From: Adineta vaga
Taxonomy: Eukaryota > Rotifera
Direction: 5' to 3'
Length of the DNA: 64,000 nucleotides
Assembly: GCA_021613535.1 (NCBI GenBank)
Contig: CP075492.1
Location: 8,866,001-8,930,000 of the forward strand
Every line of letters begins with the position of its first letter. The first letter of the stretch is position 1. A model generated the notes under the pieces. That model ran no database searches and had not been told where the DNA came from. It saw nothing but the letters and a program-made list of their open reading frames with translations. The position numbers and the translations under genes are program-made. Below, one piece after another: positions 23,898 through 33,955 of this stretch.

Positions 23898-24616
23898 ATG
23901 AATACGACTTCTCATATATTATCTGTGAATAAATCGATACTTGTTGTTGATGGATTACTTGCAACAAATTATGATTCAACTGGTGAAATTCTCTTCATTA
24001 TTGTTGTTCTAATTTGGTATTCATTGGGTATCGTCTGTATGTTAGGAATGCAAATAAAAGCACGCGATGAAACTGTTGAAGATTGTGCTCGACGTCGTGC
24101 AAAAGTTTTACTTGATACTCTTCGTGATCAAACACATACAAAACAGATACTTGGTATTTAAGACGATGAAGTTTTGAATTGAATTTTCTTTGTTAACTGC
24201 TGTTTCTTTTTTCTTCAGAAGAACTTGTCGATAAACAAAAACGTGGTAAACTTTGGGATATTTATTTAGGTACGAATGAAAATTCTAATGATAAAGTTAT
24301 TCAAGATGATTTACTTCGAATAAGAAATATTCAGAAACAATTAGCTGTTATTAATCAAAATCAAATATTTGCTAATGAAAGTTTAATTTCTTCGACAATA
24401 CATTCAAATTCTCAATCAACCATCATCTCAGATTCAATTACAAATGAAACTCGAGTTCGTATTCGACGTCGTTCATCATTAGATCAACAGATTATTCAAC
24501 GATGGAAAATATTAGTTGAACAATGTAGACGACATGAACAATTACCATGGACAATACAAAAACTGATGATTCGTCGACATTTTCGACGGCATTATAAAAC
24601 AATGTTACAACAATAA
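23898..24616 (+). CDS. Single-pass membrane protein, weakly KCNE-like
   Basis: Two exons, 23898-24153 and 24219-24616 (654 nt, 217 aa). The short N-terminus has possible N-glycosylation (M-N-T-T-S). One transmembrane helix lies at about residues 31-53 (L-F-I-I-V-V-L-I-W-Y-S-L-G-I-V-C-M-L). A basic, Arg- and Gln-rich cytoplasmic tail of about 160 residues follows. Helix placement and the S-L-G-I-V-C-M-L-G-M-Q-I-K-A-R exit resemble KCNE potassium-channel accessory subunits (their T-L-G-I-M-L-S-Y-I-R-S-K), but the tail is longer and the match is weak. AATAAA at 24667-24672. The protein is real by splice and frame evidence; its function is uncertain. Confidence 0.7.
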
Positions 24617-25355
24617 TAGTTACAAAAAAGAACATTGTCAATATTTTGTTTTTCATTTTCTTCACAAATAAAAATCTAGTATAGATCTTGTTCAAATACA
24701 AATAGATAGTTTAAAGTGACTTCTCTGGAGTATATTTTCAAAATGACTATAACTATATTTAACTGATAAGTAAAATAATACTGTTGATTTAGGATTTAAT
24801 CTTCTGTCGAAAAGAGATTCAATGATCAAATTACGTCGTTTTTTTATTTTCTTTAGCGAAAAAATCTTATTGATTCGTCCTTAAAGAATAGCTTAATTCT
24901 ATTGTCTTTTGACGATATGACGTCATTTAAAACATGATAGAAAAAAGAAAAAAAAACGAACGAACGCAGACAAATTGATTAAAACAAAAAAAACCGGTCG
25001 TATTCGTTTTGTTATCAATTTTATTTTTTTTTATTGTAATTTTTTCATCTTATTCAACTACACCTACATTCTTCATAGATCCTTTCATTGCATGCTGATA
25101 TCAGGAAGACAGAATATTCTGGTCGAAGTTCATTTGTGGTTTGTCGGTTGAGAGAAATATATATATATAGATAAGGATTCTATGCAAATAGATGAGAGAG
25201 ATTTTTCTTGATGTACTGATTCATTCTTTCAAGATGTGTAGCAAAGTCCTTTCTCAGTTCGCTTTTTGAATATAGAAGCGTAATCATTATTTACTTAATG
25301 AAAAACAAATCTAAAACATATTTTGATCTAATTTTCAGATGTGGAAAAGAAGACA
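24617..25355. other. Intergenic region upstream of the MFS gene
   Basis: AT-rich, with poly-A and poly-T tracts (24940-25040) and a short TATATA run near 25158-25170. A splice-acceptor-like attttcag ends at 25338, 17 nt before the MFS start codon. No coding exon is seen. Confidence 0.5.
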
Positions 25356-27399
25356 ATGAGATCAGAATCAACGGCATCTCCCGATGTGGTTTCTCCACAT
25401 TCATCATTACCATTTCTTCATCGTTATTATATCATTTTAAAAGCACATTATTTTCTCTTTTTTTCCGCTTTTGGTATCATCTATCCAATATTAAATATAA
25501 CATTACGTGATCGTGGTTTGTCAAATACGGAATTATCCTATATTAATATCGGTATTCCATTTTTAGTCTTCTTTACTAATACATTACTAGGTTATATTGC
25601 TGATCTTACACGTCGTTATCGATTAATATTTAATTGTATTCTGACAGCGGGTGCAATTGCTTGTATTCTTATATTTGTAATTCCACCTGTTAAATCACAT
25701 AATATACAAGCTGATCTGATCTATGATCGTCAACTAGGACAAGTATTAGAATTTTGTGCTAGTCAAGAAGTAGCAACAAAATGTGCTTCAAGAACAGGAT
25801 GTGGATGTTCCTATCAAGCAAATTGTACTCTTGTTGATACACCTTATCAAAGAAATACGAATCAAATAAAAAGTTTTATATTTGAATTTTCTATGACTTC
25901 CAATAATGTTTCCAAAGAAATCAAAGATGTAAATGGTTTATCTGTACAACGATCTTGCGGACTTCAGTATCGAGTACCGGTCAATCAAGCAGTACAATTG
26001 TATACTTTACGAAACCAAATGATTGGTAGAAATAATTTTAATCCAAACCGATTTTCTTCTCAGGACCTTTCATTTCGTTCAGCAGTATGCGAAATAACTT
26101 GTTCCATGGCACATTTTTGTCATGGGCCACGCTATACTAATCAAGCACGTTTTATTGTTCTCTATTTACTTTTATTCGTTTTGGGAGCTAATTTTCTGAC
26201 AAATGCCATTCCTCTTGGTGTTGCAATTGGTTTCGCTAGTTTACATCGTCCAGATATTTTTGGAAAACAACGTGTTTGGGGAACAATAGGTTTTGGTATT
26301 TCAGCATTCCTTGCTAGTCGTTTATACGAAATTTTTCAAACAGAATATGTTTATATAATATTTTTTATTATTATCAGTATTCTTTGCATGTTTTTTACAA
26401 GTTTTATTCGTATTCAACCAGACAAACGAAGACGTCGGGTAACAGTCGATGAAGCTCTTGCCGAAGATGATGGTCAAGTCAAGAAGAAAAAATCTCGATT
26501 TCAAGCAGCTGAACTTTTCCCACTATTAAAACGAATTGATGTCATTGTATTTCTTTCCTTAGCTTTCATTTGGGGAATGTCATATGGAGTTCTCGATCCA
26601 GTAAGTATAAATACAGAACAAAATCAAAATCGTGATCATTAATTTCAATTTTAGTATCTTTATTTATACGTTGATGAAATTGCACCATGTCAATCACGTT
26701 CTATTGTCGGTTATATGTCATTAGTATCAGCTATAGCAGAAGTTATTGCTCTTTTCTTTGCCGAAAAAGTATTGAAAGTATTAGGCACAAATCTTGCTTC
26801 AGTTATTATTTTATTGTCTTTTACTGCCCGATTCTGTGGATATTATTTTATTCGTCAACCATCTTTTCTACCATTCGTAGAAACTATGCATTTTTTTAAT
26901 TTTGGTATATTGTATGTTTTGATTATTCAAAAAGCTGGTTCAATTGGTAAGTTTAAAATCGAATACAATTTGTATTTTGTTTTCTTTTGATATATTCTAG
27001 CACCACCAGGTCTATCTAGTACACTTCAAAGTATATCTCTGGGACTCACTTTCGGCCTAGGTAGAATATTTCTTTTATCTTACGAATAGTAACGACACAT
27101 ATTTCATTTAAAAAATAGCTCGTGGTGTTGGATTAATTGCTTCGTCATTTATTTATACACGTTTGGAACAACGTCTTCTTTTCTTAATCTTTGCTATATT
27201 TAATTTGATTTGTGCAGTTCTTTATGGTCTTTATTTTATCGTAAGTAGAAAACAATCAAATGAACAAACGAATGAAGCACAGTCTGTTGTCGAAGCTGGT
27301 AAATAATATCATTTTGATAGATTAGAATATTCAGTTCATGTCTTTCTTATAGATATTAAATCCAAGAAAGAACCATTGTTAACATCAACAAGTCAATAA
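25356..27399 (+). CDS. MFSD6-like major facilitator transporter
   Basis: Five exons: 25356-26600, 26655-26946, 27001-27060, 27119-27298 and 27353-27399 (1824 nt, 607 aa). The start is the ATG at 25356, after an acceptor-like attttcag, so a 5' UTR intron or trans-splicing is likely. Twelve hydrophobic helices are predicted: the first pair flanks N-I-T-L-R-D-R-G-L-S-N-T-E, and D-L-T-R-R-Y-R is the loop 2-3 basic motif. A large cysteine-rich extracellular loop (about 110-260) follows helix 3. The second half has R-V-W-G-T-I-G-F-G, A-P-P-G-L-S-S-T-L-Q and a C-terminal cytoplasmic tail. The A-P-P-G-L-S-T-L-Q and W-G-T-I-G-F-G motifs fit the MFSD6 / MFS_1-like family, whose substrates are poorly known. 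No lesions were seen. Confidence 0.82.
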
Positions 27400-27613
27400 A
27401 AATATCATATAGTCGAAAGAAGAAAACAAACATTTTGATTTAATTCATAAAAACAAAGTACTTTTGTTGATTATGAGATGATTTAAATGAATAATAGTAT
27501 CAATAAACAAAAGAGACTTCTTTTAAATGATATTTTACGAACTGAGAAAATGAGTTAAGAAAGTCTTTTATTGAAAGATAAATTGACAGGATAGTTAAAG
27601 AAAAACCAATCGC

Positions 27614-27982
27614 TCATTTCTTAGCTGGATCAACAGATTTGATTGAATCATTAGTGATTTCAAATATCCAATCTTTCTTGGGCGATGTAACACCATCAAA
27701 TGGTTTCTTCAATTCAATTGTCGAACCATCGAATTTTCGAACACGAACTAACTCCACTGTTTTGTGACATTTTCCATCTGATTCACCATGATTAAATTCT
27801 TTTTCATCAATACGTTCTTCTTCACCTTGTGCTATTTCAATATCAGCAACTTCAGCATGATGATCTTCGATGCCAGCAAAATGTACTTGAACATCGACTT
27901 CAGCATCACTATTGTTTTTGATTATACATGAATAAATAGCTGCTGGTGAACGGAGACCAACTGTACGACTATCTGTAGACAT
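27614..27982 (-). CDS. Small acidic protein of unknown function
   Basis: 122 aa, intronless within the coding part. The only usable ATG is at 27982, immediately preceded on the minus strand by cttttcag, a strong 3' splice site abutting the start codon. The protein is hydrophilic with alternating beta-type segments (A-I-Y-S-C-I-I-K-N-N-S-D-A-E-V-D-V-Q-V-H-F-A-G) and many acidic and His residues. It has no signal peptide or membrane segment and ends D-P-A-K-K. The beta-rich start resembles a small sandwich or copper/metal-type fold, but I recognise no family and assign no function. Confidence 0.7.
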   Translation of the reverse strand: MSTDSRTVGLRSPAAIYSCIIKNNSDAEVDVQVHFAGIEDHHAEVADIEIAQGEEERIDEKEFNHGESDGKCHKTVELVRVRKFDGSTIELKKPFDGVTSPKKDWIFEITNDSIKSVDPAKK

Positions 27983-28363
27983 CTGAAAAGCAAGTAAATC
28001 GTTACGAAAACGACTTTTATCTCTTCTACACAAGAAGATGAACGACAAATATGTGTATTATGTGAATTTATTTGGTATTTAAAGAAAGAAAGCTATTCGT
28101 AGAATGATGAATCATTATGCAGTGGATTCATTCATTTATGAAAAGAAAGAAAGAAACAATAGGTAATATACTGTTGAAGAGGTCACCATACGATGACATT
28201 ATATTATTACAAAATCTTTTTTTGTGAATAATTTGTTATCTGTTCAAATAAAACAGTTGTATATCTTATCAAAAACTAGACAATTGAATAATAATTAACA
28301 ACCATCAATATAACCTTATTGTCTGAATAAATGTCTCTTTATATGTATATATAACAATATTTA
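27983..28363. other. Short intergenic region
   Basis: AT-rich, about 380 bp. Holds the promoter of the minus-strand 27614-27982 gene and the 3' end of the Ly6-like gene. Nothing else is seen. Confidence 0.45.
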
Positions 28364-28948
28364 TTAGGTGAATATCGTTAGTTTTAAGTACAAAAGAAAA
28401 TTAAAAATGAATAGAATCAAAAAATGTCTATTCATTTTTATTGCATGATTACACATATCTTGATCAGAACAGAAGCAGACTTCTTTCATTTTTCGATCGT
28501 CTCTTCTGCACTTGTCGACATCCATCGGATGTATTAACACCCATTTCAGCTGCTCGTAAAAGTTCAGTAGCCGAAAAACATCGTCGACTTGATCTAAGTT
28601 TGAATAGATCAGCATCTCGACGTAACAATGCATTGAGAGTATTGTTTTCAAATGTTCTTGTTTCAATTAAATCAACTAATTTCCAACATTTCCCATCACA
28701 AGCTTCTCGTGTATGTTGTGTAAAATCAAATCGAGCTCGGCAATCTTCGAAGAAAAAAAGCGAACACATAGTCATGAATTCATATAAGAAACGACATCGA
28801 TACATATACCATCTAAAAACAATCCAGCTTTTTCTGATGCTTGAACAGTCACTTCACATCGCCAACATTGTAGTGGAATTTCATGAGAAACAATTCCATG
28901 AAGAATCACGAAAAGATATAACCATATCGACATCCATCGATTTGCCAT
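28364..28948 (-). pseudogene. Ly6/uPAR three-finger-like surface protein with apparent frameshift
   Basis: Exon 1, 28810-28948, encodes a signal peptide (MANRWMSIWLYLFVILHG...) and the first finger start, C-W-R-C. Exon 2 begins at 28744 and reads D-C-R, A-C-D-G-K-C-W, R-C-F and D-G-C in one frame, which stops at 28464 (139 aa). In the next frame the DNA then encodes V-C-F-C-S-D-Q-D-M-C-N and a hydrophobic tail ending at 28364. C-x-C-x4-D-x-C-N plus a hydrophobic tail is the classic end of a ten-cysteine GPI-anchored three-finger domain. So one surplus base lies between the two; the T5 run at 28489-28493 is a good candidate. Either a real loss of function, an assembly error, or a very short unrecognised intron (about 40 bp) joins the frames. 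The called protein without the shift lacks three of ten cysteines. Confidence 0.6.
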
Positions 28949-29419
28949 TTTGTTTGAATGAATAACTGATCGAACTGATTAGATATACAAAAATTTATTT
29001 GCTCATTCGTCTCTTTACTGTTACTTGTTGACAAAGCCATGTAATGATCTACTTTATATTTAATCTTTTTTTTTCAACCGCAATTCAAATTGATTGTATT
29101 ATTCTTTTGAAAATGAAATATTTGTAATAGAATAACATATGTAATCATCTCTTTTTTTTGTCTCTTTAGTAGTCTTTGTCAATAATTTCAGATGTTCATT
29201 ATGAACTAAACAACCATTCTTTACTTTGATGAAGGTAACTTACATAGGAAAAGATGATTTTGTTGAAAAAAAAGGTTCAGATACCAATGATAAAATATCA
29301 AGTTTTATGATTATTGATTAATTGTATTTTCCTATTATATGTAAAGTTGAACAGATATAACTATTTATCAGTTTCGATAAATCACACATAAAAAAGAATT
29401 GTTTGTTTCAATACAATGT
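28949..29419. other. Intergenic region
   Basis: About 470 bp, AT-rich with several poly-T runs. No gene recognised. Confidence 0.45.
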
Positions 29420-30257
29420 TTAAAATTCTCTTATTCTGATTAAAAAAAGATTTATTTTGACCTTTATAAGGACTGTTCGATCGATTCCAGTCCATCCAAT
29501 TAACAAGAAATGATGATCTGGAGAAGTTCTCGCGAAGATTTCAAGTATTTTTTCATAATATAAAAATGCTTTCGAATACTCTTTCATCTTGTCATATAAT
29601 TCATCTATGTTGTGATAAAGAACATTCAAATGAGGATAAAAATTACCTATTCGGATTAATAAGTTATCCAGTTGTTTCCATCTTGAATCATCTGCAGTCT
29701 CTTTTCTTGCTGATAGATAGAAAGTTGTTGAAGAACATTAGACTACCTTTAATATTTACTAGTTTCTGAAAATCCATCTTCAACGGATCTTGTCCACGAT
29801 AAACTTGAAAAAGTTGTCTACTATAACTATCTGTCTGTTGTTGATATAATTGAGCGATCTGTCGATGAAGATCTTGAATAAAACATCGCATTTTAATAAT
29901 TGTATCAGATTCTAACGTTCGAAATGTTCGACTCAGCATGTGATAGATAAAAAATTCACGTGTATATCACCTAAGTGCTTGTTCTGATCGATATTCACAT
30001 TCAAATTCATTAATAGCATCTAATTTACCTCTATTACCAGTATAGAATTTACGGCTATAAACCACTAAATCTTCGATAGCTTTTTCATCATGTGCTGTTT
30101 CCAAGAGTATGTCTTTGAATATTAGAGTGTACATAAATGTTGGATCCGATTCATTTAAATTTTTATCATCAGAACTTAAAGTTAGTTCAATAAAACTCAT
30201 CGAAATCGAATGTTGATTGCATTGTTTGATATCGGTATAAACACCCTTTATTTTCAT
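29420..30257 (-). pseudogene. Relic of a bdelloid-type ADP-ribosyltransferase/TPR gene
   Basis: The minus strand reads F-K-D-I-L-L-E, Y-S-R-K-F-Y, F-E-C-E-Y, then an in-frame TGA (about 29966-29968) where related proteins have Trp in W-Y-T-R-E. After the stop the same frame continues with Y-T-R-E-F-F-I-Y, F-I-Q-D-L-H-R-Q-I, V-Y-R-G-Q and F-N-N-F-L-S-I-S. The order matches the N-terminal half of an arginine-specific ADP-ribosyltransferase domain (R..YRGQ..FLS.S). The catalytic E-x-E half is missing; the reading jumps to one TPR-like repeat (Y-S-K-A-F-L-Y-Y-E-K-I-L-E-I, about 29530-29590). Nonsense codon plus internal deletion make this a dead copy of a family that usually joins an ART domain to kinesin-light-chain-like TPRs. 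Confidence 0.75.
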
Positions 30258-31336
30258 ACACGATTCAAATATATATTTGTTAAAAGAATATATTGTGTCA
30301 ATATCACACCAAAAAAGTTAGACAAAGACTGTTCAGTGTTTTTCAGTGTTCAGCAGTTGCCTTTTTCTTTTCAATTACATTCTGTTGATCCGATTTAAAT
30401 GTATTATATAAAATTTCGTCAAGACACTAAAGCATCTACTGAAATGAATCATAAACAATTAAGTCTAATGTATTTTTTGATCGAAATTCTACTAAAATAT
30501 AAAGATAAACAATACTTTGACTCATTCTAATACTATTCACGTCAGAGAATTCTATTAGTAGTACACGAAAATCTATAGTCTCTTATTGGTAGATTTCGTT
30601 TATGATACAAATGAGTCATCGTAAAATTTTATTGATATCATACTCATATATATTTTTAACAGCAACAAATTCACCTACATACTGACGTCATTTGTAGAAC
30701 TTTATAGATATGGTTGTTATCACTACTTCCATGTTCTATATTCAAACATTATAGACAACCTTCTGTATCACCATACTCCAGTATACAGATAATACAACTA
30801 AAAAGAATAATCTCATTCAGTTATACAAAAATTTGTCTATCCTGAAATCAGATTTTATATTTCACGATCTTTGGACAAACAGAATATGTACATTGGTTGA
30901 GAATAAATATAACATTGTTATTACCAGAAGACTGTTGCACCTGTATTATGTATTATTGCATATCGTATTTTTTTATTTGTCGAAACACACATAATAATCC
31001 TTTATAAAACATGGAAGAAATGGATAATATATACGTCCGATAAAGAATATCAACGATAAAGAAGTTTCTTCCTGAAATATAAAACTTTTATTGCAAATAT
31101 CTTAGTAATCCAGACGAGAGTAAATGCATGATTTTTTCTCACGAACTTTACTTCTCAATCTGAAAAAAATATAAAGGTTACTAATATTCTCTTCTGTTTT
31201 ACCAGCAAACCTACTCAATGTCGTCATCAATATGTTGACTATATAAATCAATATATCTGTTGTCAATATTCATTTCAAGAAGAATATACAGATCGTGAAG
31301 AAATACAGTTAAAGAATAAAATACGTTTTGATAATC
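30258..31336. other. Intergenic region; 3' part duplicated upstream of 33006
   Basis: About 1.1 kb. The last 350 bp resembles the sequence preceding the next leader gene (about 32680-33000), for example gataaagaata...gaaatataaa...tattgca...gtaatcc. This indicates that the promoter was duplicated together with the leader exon. A TATA box candidate, ctatataaat, lies at about 31240-31248. Confidence 0.55.
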
Positions 31337-31717
31337 ATGGCAGTATCAGCTAATGTACGTGTGTTGATCATATTGGGAATCATTGGTCTATTTGGAATTA
31401 TTACTTTTGCCCTTGCTGCAGCTACTCTTGGAACTTTGAACAGACGTGATAATGATTTCAAAAATCAATTAAATGAGCTTTCGAATAAAATAGATGAACT
31501 CATTAAAAACAAAACAATAACAACAACAACAACAACACTAACACCAACTACACATAATACAACGTTACCTATAGATCCAACTATCGCAACAGTAACTGTA
31601 AATCCATATGACACAACGGTATCTTTAAACCCAACTATCGCAACAGTAACTGTAAATCCATATGACACAACGGTATCTGAAGGTCCATCTACCGTAACAG
31701 GAAGTGCAAATCCATAA
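31337..31717 (+). CDS. Leader-only paralogue 1 of the M28 array (TM anchor + Thr-rich stalk)
   Basis: 126 aa, single exon, ATG at 31337. The N-terminal signal-anchor (V-R-V-L-I-I-L-G-I-I-G-L-F-G-I-I-T-F-A-L-A-A-A-T-L with G-T-L-N after it) is nearly the same as the start of M28 copy 1 at 33956. A short coiled segment and a Thr run follow. Then comes a tandem repeat of 18 residues (P-T-I-A-T-V-T-V-N-P-Y-D-T-T-V-S...) present about twice (54 nt units, about 31578-31685). It then stops without PA or peptidase domain. It could be a real small type II membrane protein with an O-glycosylated stalk, or a truncated duplicate. Confidence 0.65.
   Translation: MAVSANVRVLIILGIIGLFGIITFALAAATLGTLNRRDNDFKNQLNELSNKIDELIKNKTITTTTTTLTPTTHNTTLPIDPTIATVTVNPYDTTVSLNPTIATVTVNPYDTTVSEGPSTVTGSANP
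31578..31685 (+). repeat. 54-nt tandem repeat within a stalk
   Basis: Two nearly identical copies of a 54-nt unit encoding P-T-I-A-T-V-T-V-N-P-Y-D-T-T-V-S and two linking residues. Confidence 0.85.
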
Positions 31718-33005
31718 CTACGAATACAAGTCCTGTTGTCAGCCTAAAATAACTTCACACAATATCAACCAATTTGATCAAATGAATCAATATTATCTTC
31801 AATATTGATGAGTCATTATTATAATGTACAAATACTAAATACGTATGATAAGTTCTTCTTTGTTTTTAACAAGTTTTTTATTTTATGTTCTTTCCCATTC
31901 AAAAATAAAATTAATTACACCTACAAAATTTTGTATTTATTGAAAAGTTAACTTCTTATCCAAACCAATGATTTTAATGAAATGTTGTACTGAAGTAGTA
32001 ACAGTGTCACTTACAATATTGTCCGTTAGAAATGAAACCTAAATGTCCAAGAATGATTTTAATGCCAAGTACTCTTCTATGAGTATTACTCGTATAATTT
32101 CTTTCTATTTATTTAGTAATATACATCAAGTTCCTGTGATTTGCTCGTGGATAACTTGACTGATATTCAGATATATTCATATGTTTCAAAAGTAGTTTAT
32201 CTTCGTAATTTATTCTTCAATGTGAAGTTTTTTTTCTTCAGAAGATCATCGAATGCATAAAATTGTTTGTCTATGTATAGAGTTTATCTCTTTCACTGTT
32301 TAGTTTGATAAAGATTCTTTTAAGACTAAAAATACGAAATCATCGTTCGAAATAGCAATCTGTTAGAAATCAGTTGATAAATGCTGGCTATCTTCAATGT
32401 AATTTGAAGGACTCGCATGATATGGATCTCATTCCTTTCCTACGATTTAATATTTCAACAAGGAACATAACCTTCCTTCTCTAAGACTTGAGTATACATA
32501 CAGAACTACTTCATAAATCTTGTCTTTATTTGATCATATTTTGATGTAAATCTTTTCTGCAATGCATGTCATATATTCAAAAAAAATCAATGACTCCTTA
32601 TCTCTAGCTGAAAACCGAGATGAACACTAAAAATATCATGATATTATACATGAAGATGATTAATATATATATATATATATACGTCAGATAAGAATACGTC
32701 AAAGATGAAGTATTGTTCTCTTGAAATATAAATCTATTATTGCCATCGATTAGTCATCCTATTGCACTGGTATGCATGACTTTTCTTATGTAAATTCATT
32801 TTTACAATCTTAAAGAAAATAAAAGGTAGTGATATTTATCATTTCGTTTTACTAAAAACATATTCAATATTATCATCGACCTGTTGTCTTATAGACCAAT
32901 CGAATCAGTATTGATTTACAGTTTAAGAAGAATACTAGGTAGAAAGAAGTTTTATTCTCCCAAGACAATTTGAAACGTTTTGCTGTTAAAGACATTTTAT
33001 TAGAC
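31718..33005. other. Intergenic region between leader-only genes
   Basis: About 1.3 kb, AT-rich, with a (TA)n run at about 32660-32680. I looked for a decayed PA or M28 domain and recognised none. The 3' end is the duplicated promoter noted for 30258-31336. Confidence 0.5.
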
Positions 33006-33230
33006 ATGGAAGGATCAGCTAATATGCGTGTTCTTATTGGATTAGGAGTTATTACTCTGTTTGGAATCATTACATTTGCACTTGCTGCTGCTACTCTTGG
33101 AACTCTGAATCAACGATATAATCATCTCAATGAACAACTAAATCATCTCAAGGAACAAGTAGCTGATATCCCGAATAAGTTGTTTACAACGACGGAAATG
33201 ACTGTGTTTGATAATGAAACTGTTAGTTAA
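33006..33230 (+). CDS. Leader-only paralogue 2 of the M28 array
   Basis: 74 aa, single exon, ATG at 33006. It is the same signal-anchor as its neighbours (M-R-V-L-I-G-L-G-V-I-T-L-F-G-I-I-T-F-A-L, then A-A-A-T-L-G-T-L-N-Q-R) followed by a heptad-like N-H-L-N-E-Q-L-N-H-L-K-E-Q region, and stops. No Thr-rich stalk or enzyme domain follows in any frame that I can see. It is either a minimal membrane peptide or a truncated duplicate. Confidence 0.55.
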   Translation: MEGSANMRVLIGLGVITLFGIITFALAAATLGTLNQRYNHLNEQLNHLKEQVADIPNKLFTTTEMTVFDNETVS

Positions 33231-33955
33231 CGTACTGATTTATCGAGAGACTATTATGAAGGAATGTATCAGTGTTTTCTCACTTGAACATAGATGAAAG
33301 AACAATTATACTTCCATACTATGCAAAGTAGATCGTTTTGAATGAAATATTCTTTTCAAATTTAAATAAAACACAACATATTCAAACAGTTTTTCTTCCG
33401 TAATGGTATAATTAAATTTCTCAACATTGACGTATTAGTTCAAGTCTAATTAGATTATAAATAAATACGACTTTAAAATTTCTGTAATAATGATTGCATA
33501 TGATAGGTTAATTGTATTCCAGTGAGAATAGTACATATGTTTCATTTTCACATTTTTAAAGACAAATAAATATCTTGAATGACAATTGAAAATGATAGTC
33601 TAAGATAAGAAAAGATTGTATTAGCAGCTAGTCGAAGACATTTTCTATTGTGTGAGATTTGGATTTCTAATTCATAAATATGTCATATAGCTCATAAATA
33701 ATGTATTCAAAAATTTTCTTTATCATGTAAAACATAATTTACACAGAATGGATACTTGACAGTTTCCAGGCAAATAATGATTTTGTCTTCGTAATTAAAT
33801 TTAATCGTTTAGATAATGACAAGACACAAATAATAAGTTTGTTCGTAAATGGTAGATAAGTAAGCCTACTCATTTTCGTTCTATAAATTCGTATACATTA
33901 ATGTATTTGCAATATTTCTTGAAGAGACAAGTTTTGTTTTTGAAAATTAGTCGCT
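33231..33955. other. Intergenic region upstream of M28 copy 1
   Basis: AT-rich, 725 bp, no recognisable exon. Confidence 0.45.
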
